NCBI RefSeq assembly: GCF_006228125.1 | Contig: NZ_VDFY01000121.1 | Span: 1-64,000, forward strand | DNA: 64,000 nucleotides | DNA from: Micromonospora orduensis | GTDB lineage: Bacteria; Actinomycetota; Actinomycetes; Mycobacteriales; Micromonosporaceae | Direction of reading: 5' to 3' | Part shown: piece after piece, positions 1-8,386 of the stretch | How the letters are laid out: each line of letters starts with the position of its first letter | How positions within the stretch are numbered: position 1 is the stretch's first letter | Notes under the pieces: generated by a model | Seen by the model: the letters and a program-made list of their open reading frames with translations, nothing else | Told to the model about the DNA's origin: nothing | Databases searched by the model: none | Translations under genes and position numbers: made by a program

Positions 1-1
1 A

Positions 2-319
2 GCCGGAGATGGGTATAAGAGGCAGGGGTCGTTCCTCAACGCGTTCGCGCTGCGCATCGGTGAGCGGCTGCGCGCGGCCACCGACGCGGCGGATCAGGCG
101 GCGGCCGGGACGGCCGGGGCGGAGCGGCTGTTGCCGGTGCTCGCCGAGCGCGGCGAGGCGGTCCAGGAACGGCTGGAGACGCTCTTTCCCGGTGTCACGC
201 GGCACCGGCTCAGCGTCCGCGACGCCGAGGGCTGGTCGTCCGGCACCTCGGCCGCGGACCGGGCGTCGCTGGACGTCGGCGGCGGGCGAAAGCCCCGACA
301 GGTGCCAGGCCGGCGCTGA
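2..319 (+). CDS. C-terminal end of a DUF2786-type protein (5' truncated by window)
   Basis: The frame is open from the first bases to a TGA at 317-319, so only the last 105 or so residues are present. The visible part runs GYKRQGSFLNAFALRIGERL, then a helical, Ala/Arg/Glu-rich segment, then a tail with SAADRASLD. A ring-like 'RRSFL..FA.RIGERL' block followed by a C-terminal 'AADRA.L' motif is what I recall from the C-terminal half of actinobacterial DUF2786 proteins, whose biochemical role is unknown. The N-terminal domain lies outside the window, so the family call rests on this tail alone. The other open frames across this stretch are Arg-rich shadows. Moderate confidence that it is coding, lower for the family. 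Confidence 0.5.
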   Translation, partial: AGDGYKRQGSFLNAFALRIGERLRAATDAADQAAAGTAGAERLLPVLAERGEAVQERLETLFPGVTRHRLSVRDAEGWSSGTSAADRASLDVGGGRKPRQVPGRR

Positions 320-413
320 CCTCCCGGCGTGGGACCGCCGCCCGGAAGGTTTTCTGCGATTTTCTTCGGTACGCGGTAGGGAACGGGGCGACGGCTCCGA
401 CCCTCCGGTGAGC

Positions 414-433
414 CGCGCCCCGACCGGGGCGCG
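414..433. promoter_or_regulatory. GC hairpin just upstream of the DGPF-sigma operon
   Basis: Perfect 8-bp arms (CGCGCCCC / GGGGCGCG) flank a GACC loop, ending 23 nt before the ATG of the YciI/DGPF gene. It lies in the 5' leader or promoter region and has no T-run. It could be a leader structure, an operator, or a chance GC palindrome. Confidence 0.25.
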
Positions 434-456
434 ACCAGGACGCGAGGAGCATCGCC

Positions 457-822
457 GTGAAGTACATGCTGCTGATCTGGAACCGGCCCGGCTTCACCGA
501 GGAGCTTTCCGAGCAGGACCGCACCGCCCTGTTCGGCGAGGTCGACGAGATCATGAAGGAGCTGACCGAGACCGGCGAACTGGTCGGCGGCCAGGCGTTG
601 GCCAACCCGTCGCAGACGCGGACGGTCCGGCTCGCCGGCGGTCACCCGGAGGTCGTCGACGGGCCGTTCATGGAGAGCAAGGAACAGTTCGCCGGCTACC
701 TGGCCGTGGACTGCGACAGCCCGGAGCGGGCCGCCGAGATCGCCGCCCGCTGGCCGGACGTGCGCTTCGGCGGCGCGATGGAGGTCCGGCCGATCATGGA
801 CGAGTCCGGAGCGGAGATGTGA
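457..822 (+). CDS. YciI/DGPF-domain protein, partner of the ECF42 sigma factor
   Basis: This 121-residue protein is one YciI-like (DGPF) domain. It begins MKYMLLIW, with the typical first beta strand, and carries the hallmark VVDGPF at residues 66-71 followed by ESKEQFAGY. The fold is a dimeric ferredoxin-like alpha/beta barrel related to muconolactone isomerase; the substrate is unknown for most members. The upstream GAGGAGCATCGCC gives a good ribosome-binding site. The last codons ATGTGA contain the GTG start of the sigma factor gene (GTGA overlap at 819-822), so the two are probably translationally coupled. DGPF genes beside ECF42 sigma factors are a recurring actinobacterial pair, and the DGPF protein is usually considered a target or partner of the sigma factor. 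Confidence 0.9.
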   Translation: MKYMLLIWNRPGFTEELSEQDRTALFGEVDEIMKELTETGELVGGQALANPSQTRTVRLAGGHPEVVDGPFMESKEQFAGYLAVDCDSPERAAEIAARWPDVRFGGAMEVRPIMDESGAEM

Positions 823-2072
823 CCGACGACCGGACGGTCGAGGACCTGCTGCGCACGTTCGCGCCGCAGGTCCTCGGCCTGCTGGTCCGCCGGCACGGCC
901 AGTTCGACAGGTGTGAGGACGCGGTCCAGGAGGCGTTGCTGGCCGCCGCGACACAGTGGCCCGAGCAGGGCGTACCGGACAGCCCCCGCGCCTGGTTGCT
1001 CACCGTGGCCACCCGCCGGCTCACCGACGAGTGGCGCAGCGAGAGCGCCCGCCGGGACCGCGAGGTCGCGGTGGCGCTGCGCGAGCCGGCGTACGTCCAG
1101 GTGGCGCCGCCGGCCGACGCGGAGCCGGCAGTGGCGGACGCCGACGACACCCTGACCCTGCTGTTCCTCTGCTGCCATCCGGCGCTGGCCGGATCCGCGC
1201 AGGTGGCGCTCACGCTGCGGGCGGTCGGCGGGCTCAGCACCGCCCAGATCGCCCGGGCACACCTCGTGCCCGAGGCGACGATGAGCCAACGCATCCGCCG
1301 GGCGAAGCAGCGGATCGAGGCGGCCGGCGCCCGCTTCGACATGCCGGCGCCGGGTGAACGGGAGGAGCGGCTGCGGACGGTGCTGCGCGTCCTCTATCTG
1401 ATCTTCAACGAGGGGTACACGGCCTCCAGCGGGCCGGATCTGCGCCGGGCCGACCTGACCCGCGAGGCGATCCGGCTGACCCGCGTCCTGCACGGGCTGC
1501 TGCCCGACGACGGCGAGGTGGCCGGGCTGCTGGCGTTGATGCTGCTCACCGACGCGCACCGGGCGGCCCGGGTGGGCGCGGACGGGGAACTGGTGCCGCT
1601 GGCCGAGCAGGACCGCACCCGGTGGGACACGGCCGAGATCGCCGAGGGCGTCGCGCTGATCACCGAGGCGTTGACCTGGACGCCGCCCGGCCCGTACCAG
1701 CTCCAGGCGGCCATCGCGGCCGTGCACGCCGAGGCGCCGACGGCGGCGCAGACGGACTGGCGGCAGATCGCCGCGCTCTACCGGCTGCTGGCCCGGATCG
1801 CCCCGAACCCGATGGTCACCCTCAACCAGGCGGTGGCGGTGGCCATGGTGGACGGGCCGCGAGACGGGCTCGCGCTGCTCGCGTCACTGGACGCGGACGA
1901 GCGTACGGCGGGGCACCACCGGCTCGCCGCCGTCCGGGCGCACCTGCTGGAGCTGGCCGGGGAGCCCGACGCGGCGCGGGCGGCGTACCTGGCGGCGGCA
2001 CGCGGCACCACGAGCCGGCCCGAGCAGCGCTACCTGGAACGGAGAGCCGCCCGACTGGCGGGCCAACGATGA
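819..2072 (+). CDS. ECF42-type RNA polymerase sigma factor with C-terminal extension
   Basis: The start is the GTG at 819, which overlaps the stop of the DGPF gene by 4 nt. The frame stays open upstream, but that part is a shadow of other genes. The 417-residue protein has sigma region 2 near residues 15-70 (core around FDRCEDAVQEALLAA) and region 4 near 130-165 (GGLSTAQIARAHLVPEATMS helix-turn-helix). It continues for about 240 residues into a helical, TPR-like extension (DUF6596 type) containing NEGYTAS and LNQAVAVAMV. The long C-terminal extension and the DGPF neighbour are diagnostic of ECF42 (formerly SigJ-like) factors, which lack a classical anti-sigma factor and use the extension for control. 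It probably transcribes its own DGPF operon. Confidence is high for the family; the inducing signal is unknown. Confidence 0.92.
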   Translation: MTDDRTVEDLLRTFAPQVLGLLVRRHGQFDRCEDAVQEALLAAATQWPEQGVPDSPRAWLLTVATRRLTDEWRSESARRDREVAVALREPAYVQVAPPADAEPAVADADDTLTLLFLCCHPALAGSAQVALTLRAVGGLSTAQIARAHLVPEATMSQRIRRAKQRIEAAGARFDMPAPGEREERLRTVLRVLYLIFNEGYTASSGPDLRRADLTREAIRLTRVLHGLLPDDGEVAGLLALMLLTDAHRAARVGADGELVPLAEQDRTRWDTAEIAEGVALITEALTWTPPGPYQLQAAIAAVHAEAPTAAQTDWRQIAALYRLLARIAPNPMVTLNQAVAVAMVDGPRDGLALLASLDADERTAGHHRLAAVRAHLLELAGEPDAARAAYLAAARGTTSRPEQRYLERRAARLAGQR

Positions 2073-2109
2073 GTGACGGGAGTCGAAGGAGCATGGGGAT
2101 GGCGAGCAG

Positions 2110-2733
2110 TCAGCTGTCGATCTCGCCGGACGGGTACGTGGCGGGTCCCGCGCTGATCGGCGCCGCGCGCACGTGTGCGCGTTCGCCCTGCTTGCCGACC
2201 AGGCTGAGGAACTCGACGGGGCCGGCGCTGGTGGCGCCGAACCAGTGCGGGGTGCGGGTGTCGAACTCGGCGGCCTCGCCGGGCCGGAGAAGGAGGTTGT
2301 GGTCGCCGAGGACCAGGCGCAGCGTGCCGTTGAGGACGAAGACCCAGTCGTAGCCCTCGTGGGTGCGCAGGTCGGGTTCGCGGTCGTCCGGCCCGGCCGG
2401 GAGCACGAACTTGTACGCCTGGATACCGCCGGGCCGGCGGGTCAGCGGCAGGATGGTCGATCCGTCGCTGGAGGCGATGGGGCGCAGGTTGATGCGGGGG
2501 TCGCCGGTGGGCGGCGCGCCGACGAGGTCGTCGAGCGTCACGCCGTGGACACGGGCGAGCGGGAGGAGCTGTTCGAGTGTGGGGCGTCGCAGGCCCGCTT
2601 CGAGGCGGGAGAGGGTGCTGGCGGAGATTCCGGTCTGCTCGGCGAGGTCGGTGAGGGTGAGGCCGTGGCGGAGCCGGAGGTGCTTCAGTCTCGGGCCGAC
2701 CGCGTCGAGCGTGCGGTCCGAATGCTCGTCCAT
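2110..2733 (-). CDS. XRE-family regulator with C-terminal cupin domain
   Basis: I chose ATG 2733, giving 207 residues beginning MDEHSDRTLDAVG. An upstream extension is possible in frame, but it would run through the divergent promoter and into the methyltransferase gene. Residues about 13-67 form a Cro/CI helix-turn-helix (LTLTDLAEQTGISASTLSRL). Residues about 115-190 form a single cupin barrel (HEGYDWVFVLNGTLRLVLGD, then FDTRTPHWF). HTH-cupin regulators sense a small ligand in the cupin and usually control a neighbouring operon. The adjacent divergent gene is a SAM methyltransferase, and a palindrome lies between the two genes, so autoregulation and control of the methyltransferase are likely. 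The ligand is unknown. Confidence 0.9.
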   Translation of the reverse strand: MDEHSDRTLDAVGPRLKHLRLRHGLTLTDLAEQTGISASTLSRLEAGLRRPTLEQLLPLARVHGVTLDDLVGAPPTGDPRINLRPIASSDGSTILPLTRRPGGIQAYKFVLPAGPDDREPDLRTHEGYDWVFVLNGTLRLVLGDHNLLLRPGEAAEFDTRTPHWFGATSAGPVEFLSLVGKQGERAHVRAAPISAGPATYPSGEIDS

Positions 2734-2742
2734 GCAGCCATT

Positions 2743-2756
2743 TTGCCATTCGGCAA
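2743..2756. promoter_or_regulatory. Candidate operator TTGCC-ATTC-GGCAA
   Basis: A perfect 5-bp inverted repeat with a 4-nt spacer sits 10 nt upstream of the XRE-cupin start codon, in the 87-nt divergent intergenic region shared with the methyltransferase gene. Size, symmetry and position fit a dimeric XRE-family binding site. The assignment is inferred from position only. Confidence 0.5.
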
Positions 2757-2820
2757 GAAGCTTTGCGGATCGGGTCCGATGCCGGTCACAGTCGCTCGTG
2801 ACACGCGAAGGAGCAGCCAG

Positions 2821-3462
2821 ATGACCGAGCAGCACGATTTCGACAGGGACTACTGGGAGCGACACTGGCAGCAGGCGCAGCACGGCCACTCACGGGCCTC
2901 CGGGGCGGGTCGCCCGCACCGGTACCTGGCCGGTGAGACCGCCGGCCTGACGCCCGGCACGGCCCTGGACGCCGGGTGCGGCACCGGCGCGGAGGCCGTC
3001 TGGCTCGCCGGGCACGGCTGGCAGGTCACCGCTGTCGACATCGCGTCCGCCGCCCTCGCCGTCGCCGCCGAACGCGCGACGGCCGGCGGGGTGTCCGAGC
3101 GGGTGCGGTGGGTGGAGGCGGACCTGACGACCTGGGATCCGGGGACACGGTTCGACCTGGTGACGACGCACTACGCGCACCCGGCGATGCCGCAACTGGC
3201 CTTCTACGACCGCATCTCCACGTGGGTTTCGCCAGGCGGAACCCTGCTGATCGTCGGGCACCTGCACGCTCCGGGAGCCACCGGGCACGGGCACCACCCG
3301 CCCGCCGAGGCATCGGTCACCCTCGCGGCCATCACCGCCGTCCTGGACAGCGCCACCTGGGAGATCACCACCTCCGAGGAGCACCACCGCACGGTCACCG
3401 GCCCGGCGGGCCAGGAGAACACGCTGCACGACGTCGTCGTACGCGCCACGCGGCGGCGCTGA
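2821..3462 (+). CDS. Class I SAM-dependent methyltransferase
   Basis: This 213-residue protein opens with the FDRDYWERHW block typical of small actinobacterial methyltransferases. Motif I, ALDAGCGTGAEAVWLA, lies around residues 49-65, an acidic post-I strand (VTAVDIASAAL) follows, and motif III-like SPGGTLLIVGH lies near residue 140. It is a cytosolic SAM-binding Rossmann domain without extra domains. The start ATG 2821 is preceded by GAAGGAGCAGCC. The gene is divergent from an XRE-cupin regulator, which probably controls it, and is followed by a strong terminator. The methyl acceptor cannot be told from sequence. His-rich stretches near the C terminus (GHGHHPP) could simply be a loop. Confidence 0.87.
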   Translation: MTEQHDFDRDYWERHWQQAQHGHSRASGAGRPHRYLAGETAGLTPGTALDAGCGTGAEAVWLAGHGWQVTAVDIASAALAVAAERATAGGVSERVRWVEADLTTWDPGTRFDLVTTHYAHPAMPQLAFYDRISTWVSPGGTLLIVGHLHAPGATGHGHHPPAEASVTLAAITAVLDSATWEITTSEEHHRTVTGPAGQENTLHDVVVRATRRR

Positions 3463-3472
3463 GCCCTCCGCT

Positions 3473-3510
3473 GCCGGCCGTCGGGCGGACCTGACCACCC
3501 GACGGCCGGC
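3473..3510. terminator. Bidirectional terminator between convergent genes
   Basis: Perfect 13-bp arms (GCCGGCCGTCGGG / CCCGACGGCCGGC) with a 12-nt loop lie in the 55-nt gap between the convergent methyltransferase and secreted hydrolase genes. There is no strong T-run, as is common in high-GC actinobacteria. Confidence 0.75.
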
Positions 3511-3517
3511 GGCGCGG

Positions 3518-4966
3518 TCACACGTCCGGGTCGACGGCCGGGCAGTCGGCGCCCCGGGCGGGCACCACCTGATCGATCACATAGGCATCGACGGCCCGCG
3601 CCACGCACGGGCTGGTGGAGTAGCTGCCGTGCCCCCACCCGCGGTATGTGAGCAGCACGCCGTGCCCGCCCAACTGTCGCGCCACGTTCGTGGCCCAGTT
3701 GTACCCGCTCGCCGGGTCGTGCACGGTGGCGGCGATCAGCAGCGGCACATCGGTGCGCACCCGCAGGCGGTGCTGCGGATTGGCGACCGGCGTCGGCGCG
3801 CCCAGGCAGGTCACCAGGGCGAACACCGCCGTCGGGTACCGCAGGTCGGGTGCGAGCCGGGCTATCCGGCGCAGGTGCCCGGCGTACTCCCGGTAGTCCC
3901 GGACGGGCAGGCTCCAGTCCTGGCAGAGGACCGCGAAGGGGTACGGCGCCACGGCGTCGCCCGCCGACGGGACGACGCCCCGCGCGGCGGTCGGGGCGTC
4001 CATCCTGCCCAGCCACTCGGCCAGCCCCGGCCACCGCCACGTGTCGTAGAACTCCTTGTGGGTGAGCCGGGTCAGCTCGAACGGGGTCAGCACGACTCCG
4101 GGCCGTTCCGGGTCGGTCAGGTCGCCGCGTTCGGCCCGGGCGCGCAGCCCGGCCCAGACCGCCCGGAAGTCCCGCCCGTGCAGGGCGCAGGCGGTGGACC
4201 GGTCGCACCAGGCGACGAACTCGTCGAACGCGTTCTGCGAGGTGACGGCCTGGGTGTCGAGGAAGGCGCGGGTGCCGAGGCTGTGGTCCATGGCGGCCTC
4301 CAGCACCACGGCCCGGACCCGGTCGGGGAACAGCTCCGCGTACCGCTCGCCGAGCAGGGTGCCGTACGAGCTGCCGTGGAAGGTCAGGCGCCGCTCGCCG
4401 AGCGCGGCGCGGACCGCGTCGAGGTCACGGGCGGCGCTTGTGGTGTCCACGTGGTCGTACAGCGGGCCGGTGCGGGCCCGGCAGCCGGCGCGCAGCAGTG
4501 CGTTCCCGGCCAGTGTGGCGTCGAACTGGGCCTGGTCGGTCAGCAGTTGCGGCTGCCGGGCGAGCAGGTCTCGGGAGCAGACCACCGGGTGACTGCCGCC
4601 GGTGCCGCGCGGGTCGAAGCTGACGATGTCGAACCGGCGGCGCAGGTCGGCGCTGAACCGGGAAATGCCGTTCACCACCCGGTCCACCCCGCTGTCGCCC
4701 GGCCCGCCGGGGCCGAACACCAGGGAACCCTGCCGGACAGCCGGATCGGCGACCCGGCGGGCCAACGCCAGGTCGAAGCGCTCACCCCGGGGGCGGTGCC
4801 AGTCCACCGGCAGCGACAGGGTGCCGCACTCCGCGGTGGCGTCGGTCGGGCAGGGTCGCCAGTCGATCGCGGGTCGGGCGGTGGCCGGGCTCGCCGGGGT
4901 CAGGCCGGCGGCCGTGAGTGCCAGGGTCACGGCCCAGCCCACTGCGGATTTGCGTACGCGCAGCAT
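3518..4966 (-). CDS. Secreted tripeptidyl aminopeptidase-like alpha/beta hydrolase
   Basis: The 482-residue protein has an N-terminal signal peptide (MLRVRKSAVGWAVTLALTAA..., cleavage probably after ATA near residue 30). An alpha/beta-hydrolase fold follows, with oxyanion motif FGPGGPG (84-90), FDPRGTGGS (117-125) and nucleophile motif GSSYG (198-202, Ser200). The C-terminal third matches the TAP-like domain (PLLIAATVHDP, then YRGWGHGSY with the catalytic His). This is the Streptomyces SlpD/SlpE and Tap exopeptidase family (S33), which removes N-terminal di- or tripeptides from secreted proteins or exogenous peptides. It is monocistronic: terminators lie on both sides. Its precise specificity cannot be told from sequence. 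Confidence 0.9.
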   Translation of the reverse strand: MLRVRKSAVGWAVTLALTAAGLTPASPATARPAIDWRPCPTDATAECGTLSLPVDWHRPRGERFDLALARRVADPAVRQGSLVFGPGGPGDSGVDRVVNGISRFSADLRRRFDIVSFDPRGTGGSHPVVCSRDLLARQPQLLTDQAQFDATLAGNALLRAGCRARTGPLYDHVDTTSAARDLDAVRAALGERRLTFHGSSYGTLLGERYAELFPDRVRAVVLEAAMDHSLGTRAFLDTQAVTSQNAFDEFVAWCDRSTACALHGRDFRAVWAGLRARAERGDLTDPERPGVVLTPFELTRLTHKEFYDTWRWPGLAEWLGRMDAPTAARGVVPSAGDAVAPYPFAVLCQDWSLPVRDYREYAGHLRRIARLAPDLRYPTAVFALVTCLGAPTPVANPQHRLRVRTDVPLLIAATVHDPASGYNWATNVARQLGGHGVLLTYRGWGHGSYSTSPCVARAVDAYVIDQVVPARGADCPAVDPDV

Positions 4967-5038
4967 GAGGTGCTGTCCTCTCCTCGAAGGAGCGTTACCT
5001 GTGAAACTCGCCCACGGGCGAGGTGATGCCTTCTTCCA

Positions 5039-5072
5039 CCCGGGTCGTCGAGTAGCCGCTCGACGACCCGGG
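5039..5072 (-). terminator. Terminator of the winged-helix/membrane-protein operon
   Basis: Perfect 14-bp arms (CCCGGGTCGTCGAG / CTCGACGACCCGGG) with a 6-nt loop lie 17 nt past the stop of the small membrane protein gene and before the upstream region of the secreted hydrolase. On the minus strand this is correctly placed to end the two-gene operon. Confidence 0.8.
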
Positions 5073-5089
5073 GTCTTCGTCGGGCGGTG

Positions 5090-5368
5090 TCAGTCGACCT
5101 CGCGCAGGACGCGTTCGAGGCTGGTCATCCGGGTCTCCATCCCGCCCAGTCGGCCGTCCAGCGCCGCGAGCAGGCGGGCGTTCTCCGCCTGCGCCTGGGC
5201 GGCGGTCTCGGCGATCCGGCGGTACTCGTCCGAGCGGGACGACTCGAAACGGGCCCGCCGGGTCTTGGCGAGCTGGACGACGCTCACCGCGAACACGGTG
5301 ATCAGCAGGGCGAAGATGCCTACCGCGCCGACCACCTCGGTCCAGTCGTGCTCGCTCATGCCGGTCAT
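5090..5368 (-). CDS. Small membrane-anchored coiled-coil protein
   Basis: The 92-residue protein starts at ATG 5368, which overlaps the stop of the upstream regulator (ATGA at 5365-5368); an in-frame ATG three codons later is an alternative. It has one membrane helix near residues 12-34 (VVGAVGIFALLITVFAVSVV). The helix is followed by a basic patch and an amphipathic helix with heptad-like spacing (IAETAAQAQAENARLLAALD), ending in METRMTSLERVLREVD. No enzymatic motif is visible. Tight coupling to an HTH regulator suggests the two work together, for example as a membrane-linked sensor or effector, but the function is unknown. Confidence 0.78.
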   Translation of the reverse strand: MTGMSEHDWTEVVGAVGIFALLITVFAVSVVQLAKTRRARFESSRSDEYRRIAETAAQAQAENARLLAALDGRLGGMETRMTSLERVLREVD

Positions 5369-5712
5369 CGCGCCGCTCCCGACTGCTCGGCCGAGTCGGG
5401 CACGGTGAGCGTCTCGACCGCCGCCGCGATGACCTCGGGGGTGAGTGTGAGCACGAACGGCTGCACCTCGTAGTAGTTCATGGCCTTCCCGTCCTCCGAC
5501 AACTCCAGGCGGGCGGTGACCAGCCCGGCCGCCGCCAGCTTCCGTAGGTGGACCTGCAACAGCGCGCGGCTGATGCCCAGTTGCCGGGCCAGCCCGCTGA
5601 CGTAGGCACGCTCGCGGGCCAGCGCGGCGACGACCCGCATCCGGTGCGGGTTGGCCAGGGTGGCCAGCACCCGGACCAGATCGTCGCCGGTCGGCGGCGA
5701 AACGCTGCTCAT
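5365..5712 (-). CDS. ArsR-like winged-helix transcriptional regulator
   Basis: I chose ATG 5712 (MSSVSPPTGDD), preceded by AAGGG at a 6-nt spacing; a GTG at 5727 is an alternative. The 115-residue protein is a single winged helix: LATLANPHRMRVVAAL, then the recognition region LARQLGISRALLQVHLRKL (about residues 43-61), then a beta wing. No Cys-rich metal site (CxC) is visible, so it is not a classic metal sensor. The end of the gene is coupled to a small membrane protein. Target genes are not evident beyond its own operon. Confidence 0.85.
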   Translation of the reverse strand: MSSVSPPTGDDLVRVLATLANPHRMRVVAALARERAYVSGLARQLGISRALLQVHLRKLAAAGLVTARLELSEDGKAMNYYEVQPFVLTLTPEVIAAAVETLTVPDSAEQSGAAR

Positions 5713-5822
5713 AACCAGCCCTTGCACATGCCAACAGAAGTTAGCAGGTATCGACGCCCGGCGGTGAGGACCGATTGCGGAATCAGGGGAACCTCAGGGT
5801 CACGGAGAGGACCGGACACACA

Positions 5823-5860
5823 GCACGCCGGGCCGGTGAATGATCACCGGCCCGGCGTGC
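5823..5860 (-). terminator. Strong terminator after the CsbD-like gene
   Basis: Perfect 17-bp arms (GCACGCCGGGCCGGTGA / TCACCGGCCCGGCGTGC) with an ATGA tetraloop begin 16 nt past the csbD-like stop. It also insulates the downstream winged-helix operon promoter (5713-5822). Confidence 0.85.
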
Positions 5861-5875
5861 GGATTACGTCGTACG

Positions 5876-6049
5876 TCAGCTCTTGAAGGCGTCCTTGATC
5901 TTCTCGCCGGCCTGCTTGAGCTTGGCCGTCGACTGGTCAGCACGACCCTCGGCCTCGAGCTGCTCGTTGTCGGTGGCGCGACCGGCGCCTTCCTTCAGCT
6001 TGCCGGCCGCGTCCTCGCTGGCATTGTTGATCTTGTCGTCGATACCCAT
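5876..6049 (-). CDS. CsbD-family stress-response protein (57 aa)
   Basis: This short gene reads MGIDDKINNASEDAAGKLKE and ends in a Lys-rich helix (QAGEKIKDAFKS). The repeated K-I/L-K pattern, the acidic/basic composition with no Cys or Trp, and the length are typical of CsbD-like proteins, small helical proteins that accumulate in general stress response. The ATG at 6049 is preceded on the minus strand by GGAGGTTGGCAC, a strong ribosome-binding site. It is monocistronic, followed by a 17-bp hairpin terminator, and lies between the copper operon end and a regulator operon. The molecular role of CsbD proteins is not known. Confidence 0.9.
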   Translation of the reverse strand: MGIDDKINNASEDAAGKLKEGAGRATDNEQLEAEGRADQSTAKLKQAGEKIKDAFKS

Positions 6050-6124
6050 GTGCCAACCTCCATTGCGAGCGTCGCTACGACCTCAGCAGTACCCCCGCCA
6101 CCGCCGGCCCAACCATTACCGCCG

Positions 6125-8374
6125 TCACAGATCACCGGCGGCGGAGCGGAACCGGCGCAGCCGCAGGCTGTTCGCCACCACGAAGACCGAGGACAGCGCC
6201 ATCGTCGCCCCGGCGATCATCGGGTTGAGCAGCCCGGCGGCGGCCAACGGCAGGGCCGCCACGTTGTAGCCGAACGCCCAGAACAGGTTGCCCCGGATGA
6301 TGCCGAGCGTGCGCCGGGACAGTCGGATCGCGTCCACCGCCGCGTCCAGGTCACCCCGGACCAGGGTGAGGTCCGACGCCTCGATCGCCACGTCGGTGCC
6401 GGTACCCATGGCCAGTCCGAGGTCGGCCCGGGCCAGCGCCGGAGCGTCGTTCACCCCGTCACCGACCATCGCCACCGACCGGCCCTCGGCCTGGAGCCGC
6501 TTGACCACGTCGACCTTGCCGGCCGGCAGCACCTCGGCGATCACCTCGTCGATGCCCACCTCGGCGGCGACCGCGCGGGCCACTGTGGTGTTGTCCCCGG
6601 TCAACAGGATCGGAGTGAGCCCCAGGGCGCGCAGCCGGGCCACGGCCGCCCGGCTGGTCGGCCGGACCACGTCGGCGACCGCGAGGACGCCCCGGGCGCT
6701 GCCGTCCCAGGCGGCGAGGATCGCCGTCCGGCCGGCAGCCTCGGCGTCGCTGACGGCCCACTCGACCTCCGGCGGTACGTCGATGCCACGCTCGCGCAGC
6801 AGCCGGGGTCGACCGACCAGCACGGCCCGCCCGTCGACCGTGCCGGTCACGCCCAGCCCTTCGAGGTTGGCGAAGTCGGTGACCGGGGGGAGGGTGCCCG
6901 CCTCGGCGGCGCCCGCCGCGACCGCGCGGGCGATCGGGTGCTCGGAGGCGGTCTCCACCGCCCCGGCGAGCCGGAGCAGCTCGGCGCGATCCTCGCCGCT
7001 GGCCGGCACCACGTCCACCAGGGTCATCCGGCCGGTGGTCACGGTGCCGGTCTTGTCCAGCACGACGGTGTCCACCCGCCGAGTCGACTCCAACACCTCC
7101 GGCCCGTTGATCAGGACGCCGAGCTGGGCGCCCCGACCGGTGCCGACGAGCAGCGCGGTCGGCGTGGCCAGGCCCAGCGCGCACGGGCAGGCGATGATCA
7201 GCACGGCCACGGCGGCGGTGAATGCGGCAGTCGGGCCGGCGCCCGTCCCGAGCCACCAGCCGAGGGTGCCCACGGCCAGGGTGATGACGATCGGCACGAA
7301 CACACCGGAGATCCGGTCGGCCAGCCGCTGCACGGCCGCCTTGCCGCTCTGGGCCTGCTCCACCAGATCGGCCATCCGAGCGAGCTGGGTGTCGCCGCCG
7401 ACCCGGGTGGCGGTGACCACCAGCCGTCCGCCCGCGTTGATCGTGGCGCCGACCACGCCGTCTCCCGGGCCGACCTCGACCGGCACCGACTCGCCGGTCA
7501 CCATGCTGGCGTCGACGGCCGAGGTGCCCTCGTCGACCACCCCGTCGGTGGCGATCTTCTCCCCGGGCCGGACCACGAACCGGTCGCCCACGACGAGCTG
7601 GTCCACAGGTATCCGGGTCTCCACGCCGTCGCGCAGCACCGCCACGTCCTTGGCGCCGAGTTCGAGAAGGGCGCGCAGGGCGGCGCCGGCGGTCCGCTTG
7701 GAACGCGCCTCGAAGTAGCGGCCGGCCAGGATGAACACGGTCACCCCGGCGGCCGCCTCCAGGTAGATGTTGCCGGCGCCGTCGGTGCGGGTGATGTCGA
7801 AACGGAACGGGTGCGTCATGCCGGGCATCCCGGCGTCGCCGAGGAAGAGCGCCCAGATCGACCACCCGAACGCCGCCAGGGTGCCGAGTGAGACAAGCGT
7901 GTCCATGGTCGCCGCGCCGTGCCGCAGGTTGGTCCAGGCCGCGCGGTGGAACGGCAGGCCACCCCAGACCACCACCGGGGCGGCCAGGGTCAGCGACAGC
8001 CACTGCCAGTAGTCGAACTGCCAGGCGGGGACCATGGCCAGCAGGACCACCGGCACGCTGAGCGCCACCGACACCCAGAGCCGGGTACGCGGGCCCTTGA
8101 GCGGGTCCACCGGCTCCTCGTTGCTGGCGGGCGGCGCCGGCAGCGCCGCCGTGTAACCGGTCTTCTGCACGGTGTCGATGAGGTCGTCCGGGGTGACGCC
8201 GTCGACGTAGCGGACGGTGGCCTTCTCGGTGGCGTAGTTGACTGTGGCGCTCACCCCGTCCATCCGGTTCAGCTTCTTCTCGATCCGGGCGGCGCAGGCG
8301 GCGCAGGTCATCCCCCCGATCGCCAACTCGATCCGGTTCGGCGCCTCGGGCAGCGGTGTGCTGGTGGTGGTCAT
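6125..8374 (-). CDS. copA: Copper-exporting P1B-type ATPase CopA
   Basis: The 749-residue P-type ATPase has one N-terminal heavy-metal domain ([10 protein letters not shown], Cys24 and Cys27), eight predicted membrane helices, and actuator motif VTGESVPVE. The transmembrane metal site is CPC at 396-398 and the phosphorylation motif DKTGT starts at Asp440. The ATP-binding HP motif is SEHPIARAV and the hinge is [16 protein letters not shown] plus the single GMTCxxC domain identify it as a Cu(I) exporter. It is the last gene of the operon copZ - HVHPD protein - copA, 12 nt after the preceding gene. CsoR is divergent on the other side, so induction by Cu(I) through CsoR release is expected. Confidence 0.96.
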   Translation of the reverse strand: MTTTSTPLPEAPNRIELAIGGMTCAACAARIEKKLNRMDGVSATVNYATEKATVRYVDGVTPDDLIDTVQKTGYTAALPAPPASNEEPVDPLKGPRTRLWVSVALSVPVVLLAMVPAWQFDYWQWLSLTLAAPVVVWGGLPFHRAAWTNLRHGAATMDTLVSLGTLAAFGWSIWALFLGDAGMPGMTHPFRFDITRTDGAGNIYLEAAAGVTVFILAGRYFEARSKRTAGAALRALLELGAKDVAVLRDGVETRIPVDQLVVGDRFVVRPGEKIATDGVVDEGTSAVDASMVTGESVPVEVGPGDGVVGATINAGGRLVVTATRVGGDTQLARMADLVEQAQSGKAAVQRLADRISGVFVPIVITLAVGTLGWWLGTGAGPTAAFTAAVAVLIIACPCALGLATPTALLVGTGRGAQLGVLINGPEVLESTRRVDTVVLDKTGTVTTGRMTLVDVVPASGEDRAELLRLAGAVETASEHPIARAVAAGAAEAGTLPPVTDFANLEGLGVTGTVDGRAVLVGRPRLLRERGIDVPPEVEWAVSDAEAAGRTAILAAWDGSARGVLAVADVVRPTSRAAVARLRALGLTPILLTGDNTTVARAVAAEVGIDEVIAEVLPAGKVDVVKRLQAEGRSVAMVGDGVNDAPALARADLGLAMGTGTDVAIEASDLTLVRGDLDAAVDAIRLSRRTLGIIRGNLFWAFGYNVAALPLAAAGLLNPMIAGATMALSSVFVVANSLRLRRFRSAAGDL

Positions 8375-8386
8375 CGTCTGGTCCCG

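Noticed and set aside
5369-5734. Extended reading frame upstream of the small membrane protein start
   Set aside because: It is an Arg/Gly-rich shadow of the winged-helix regulator; ATG 5368 with the ATGA overlap is better supported.
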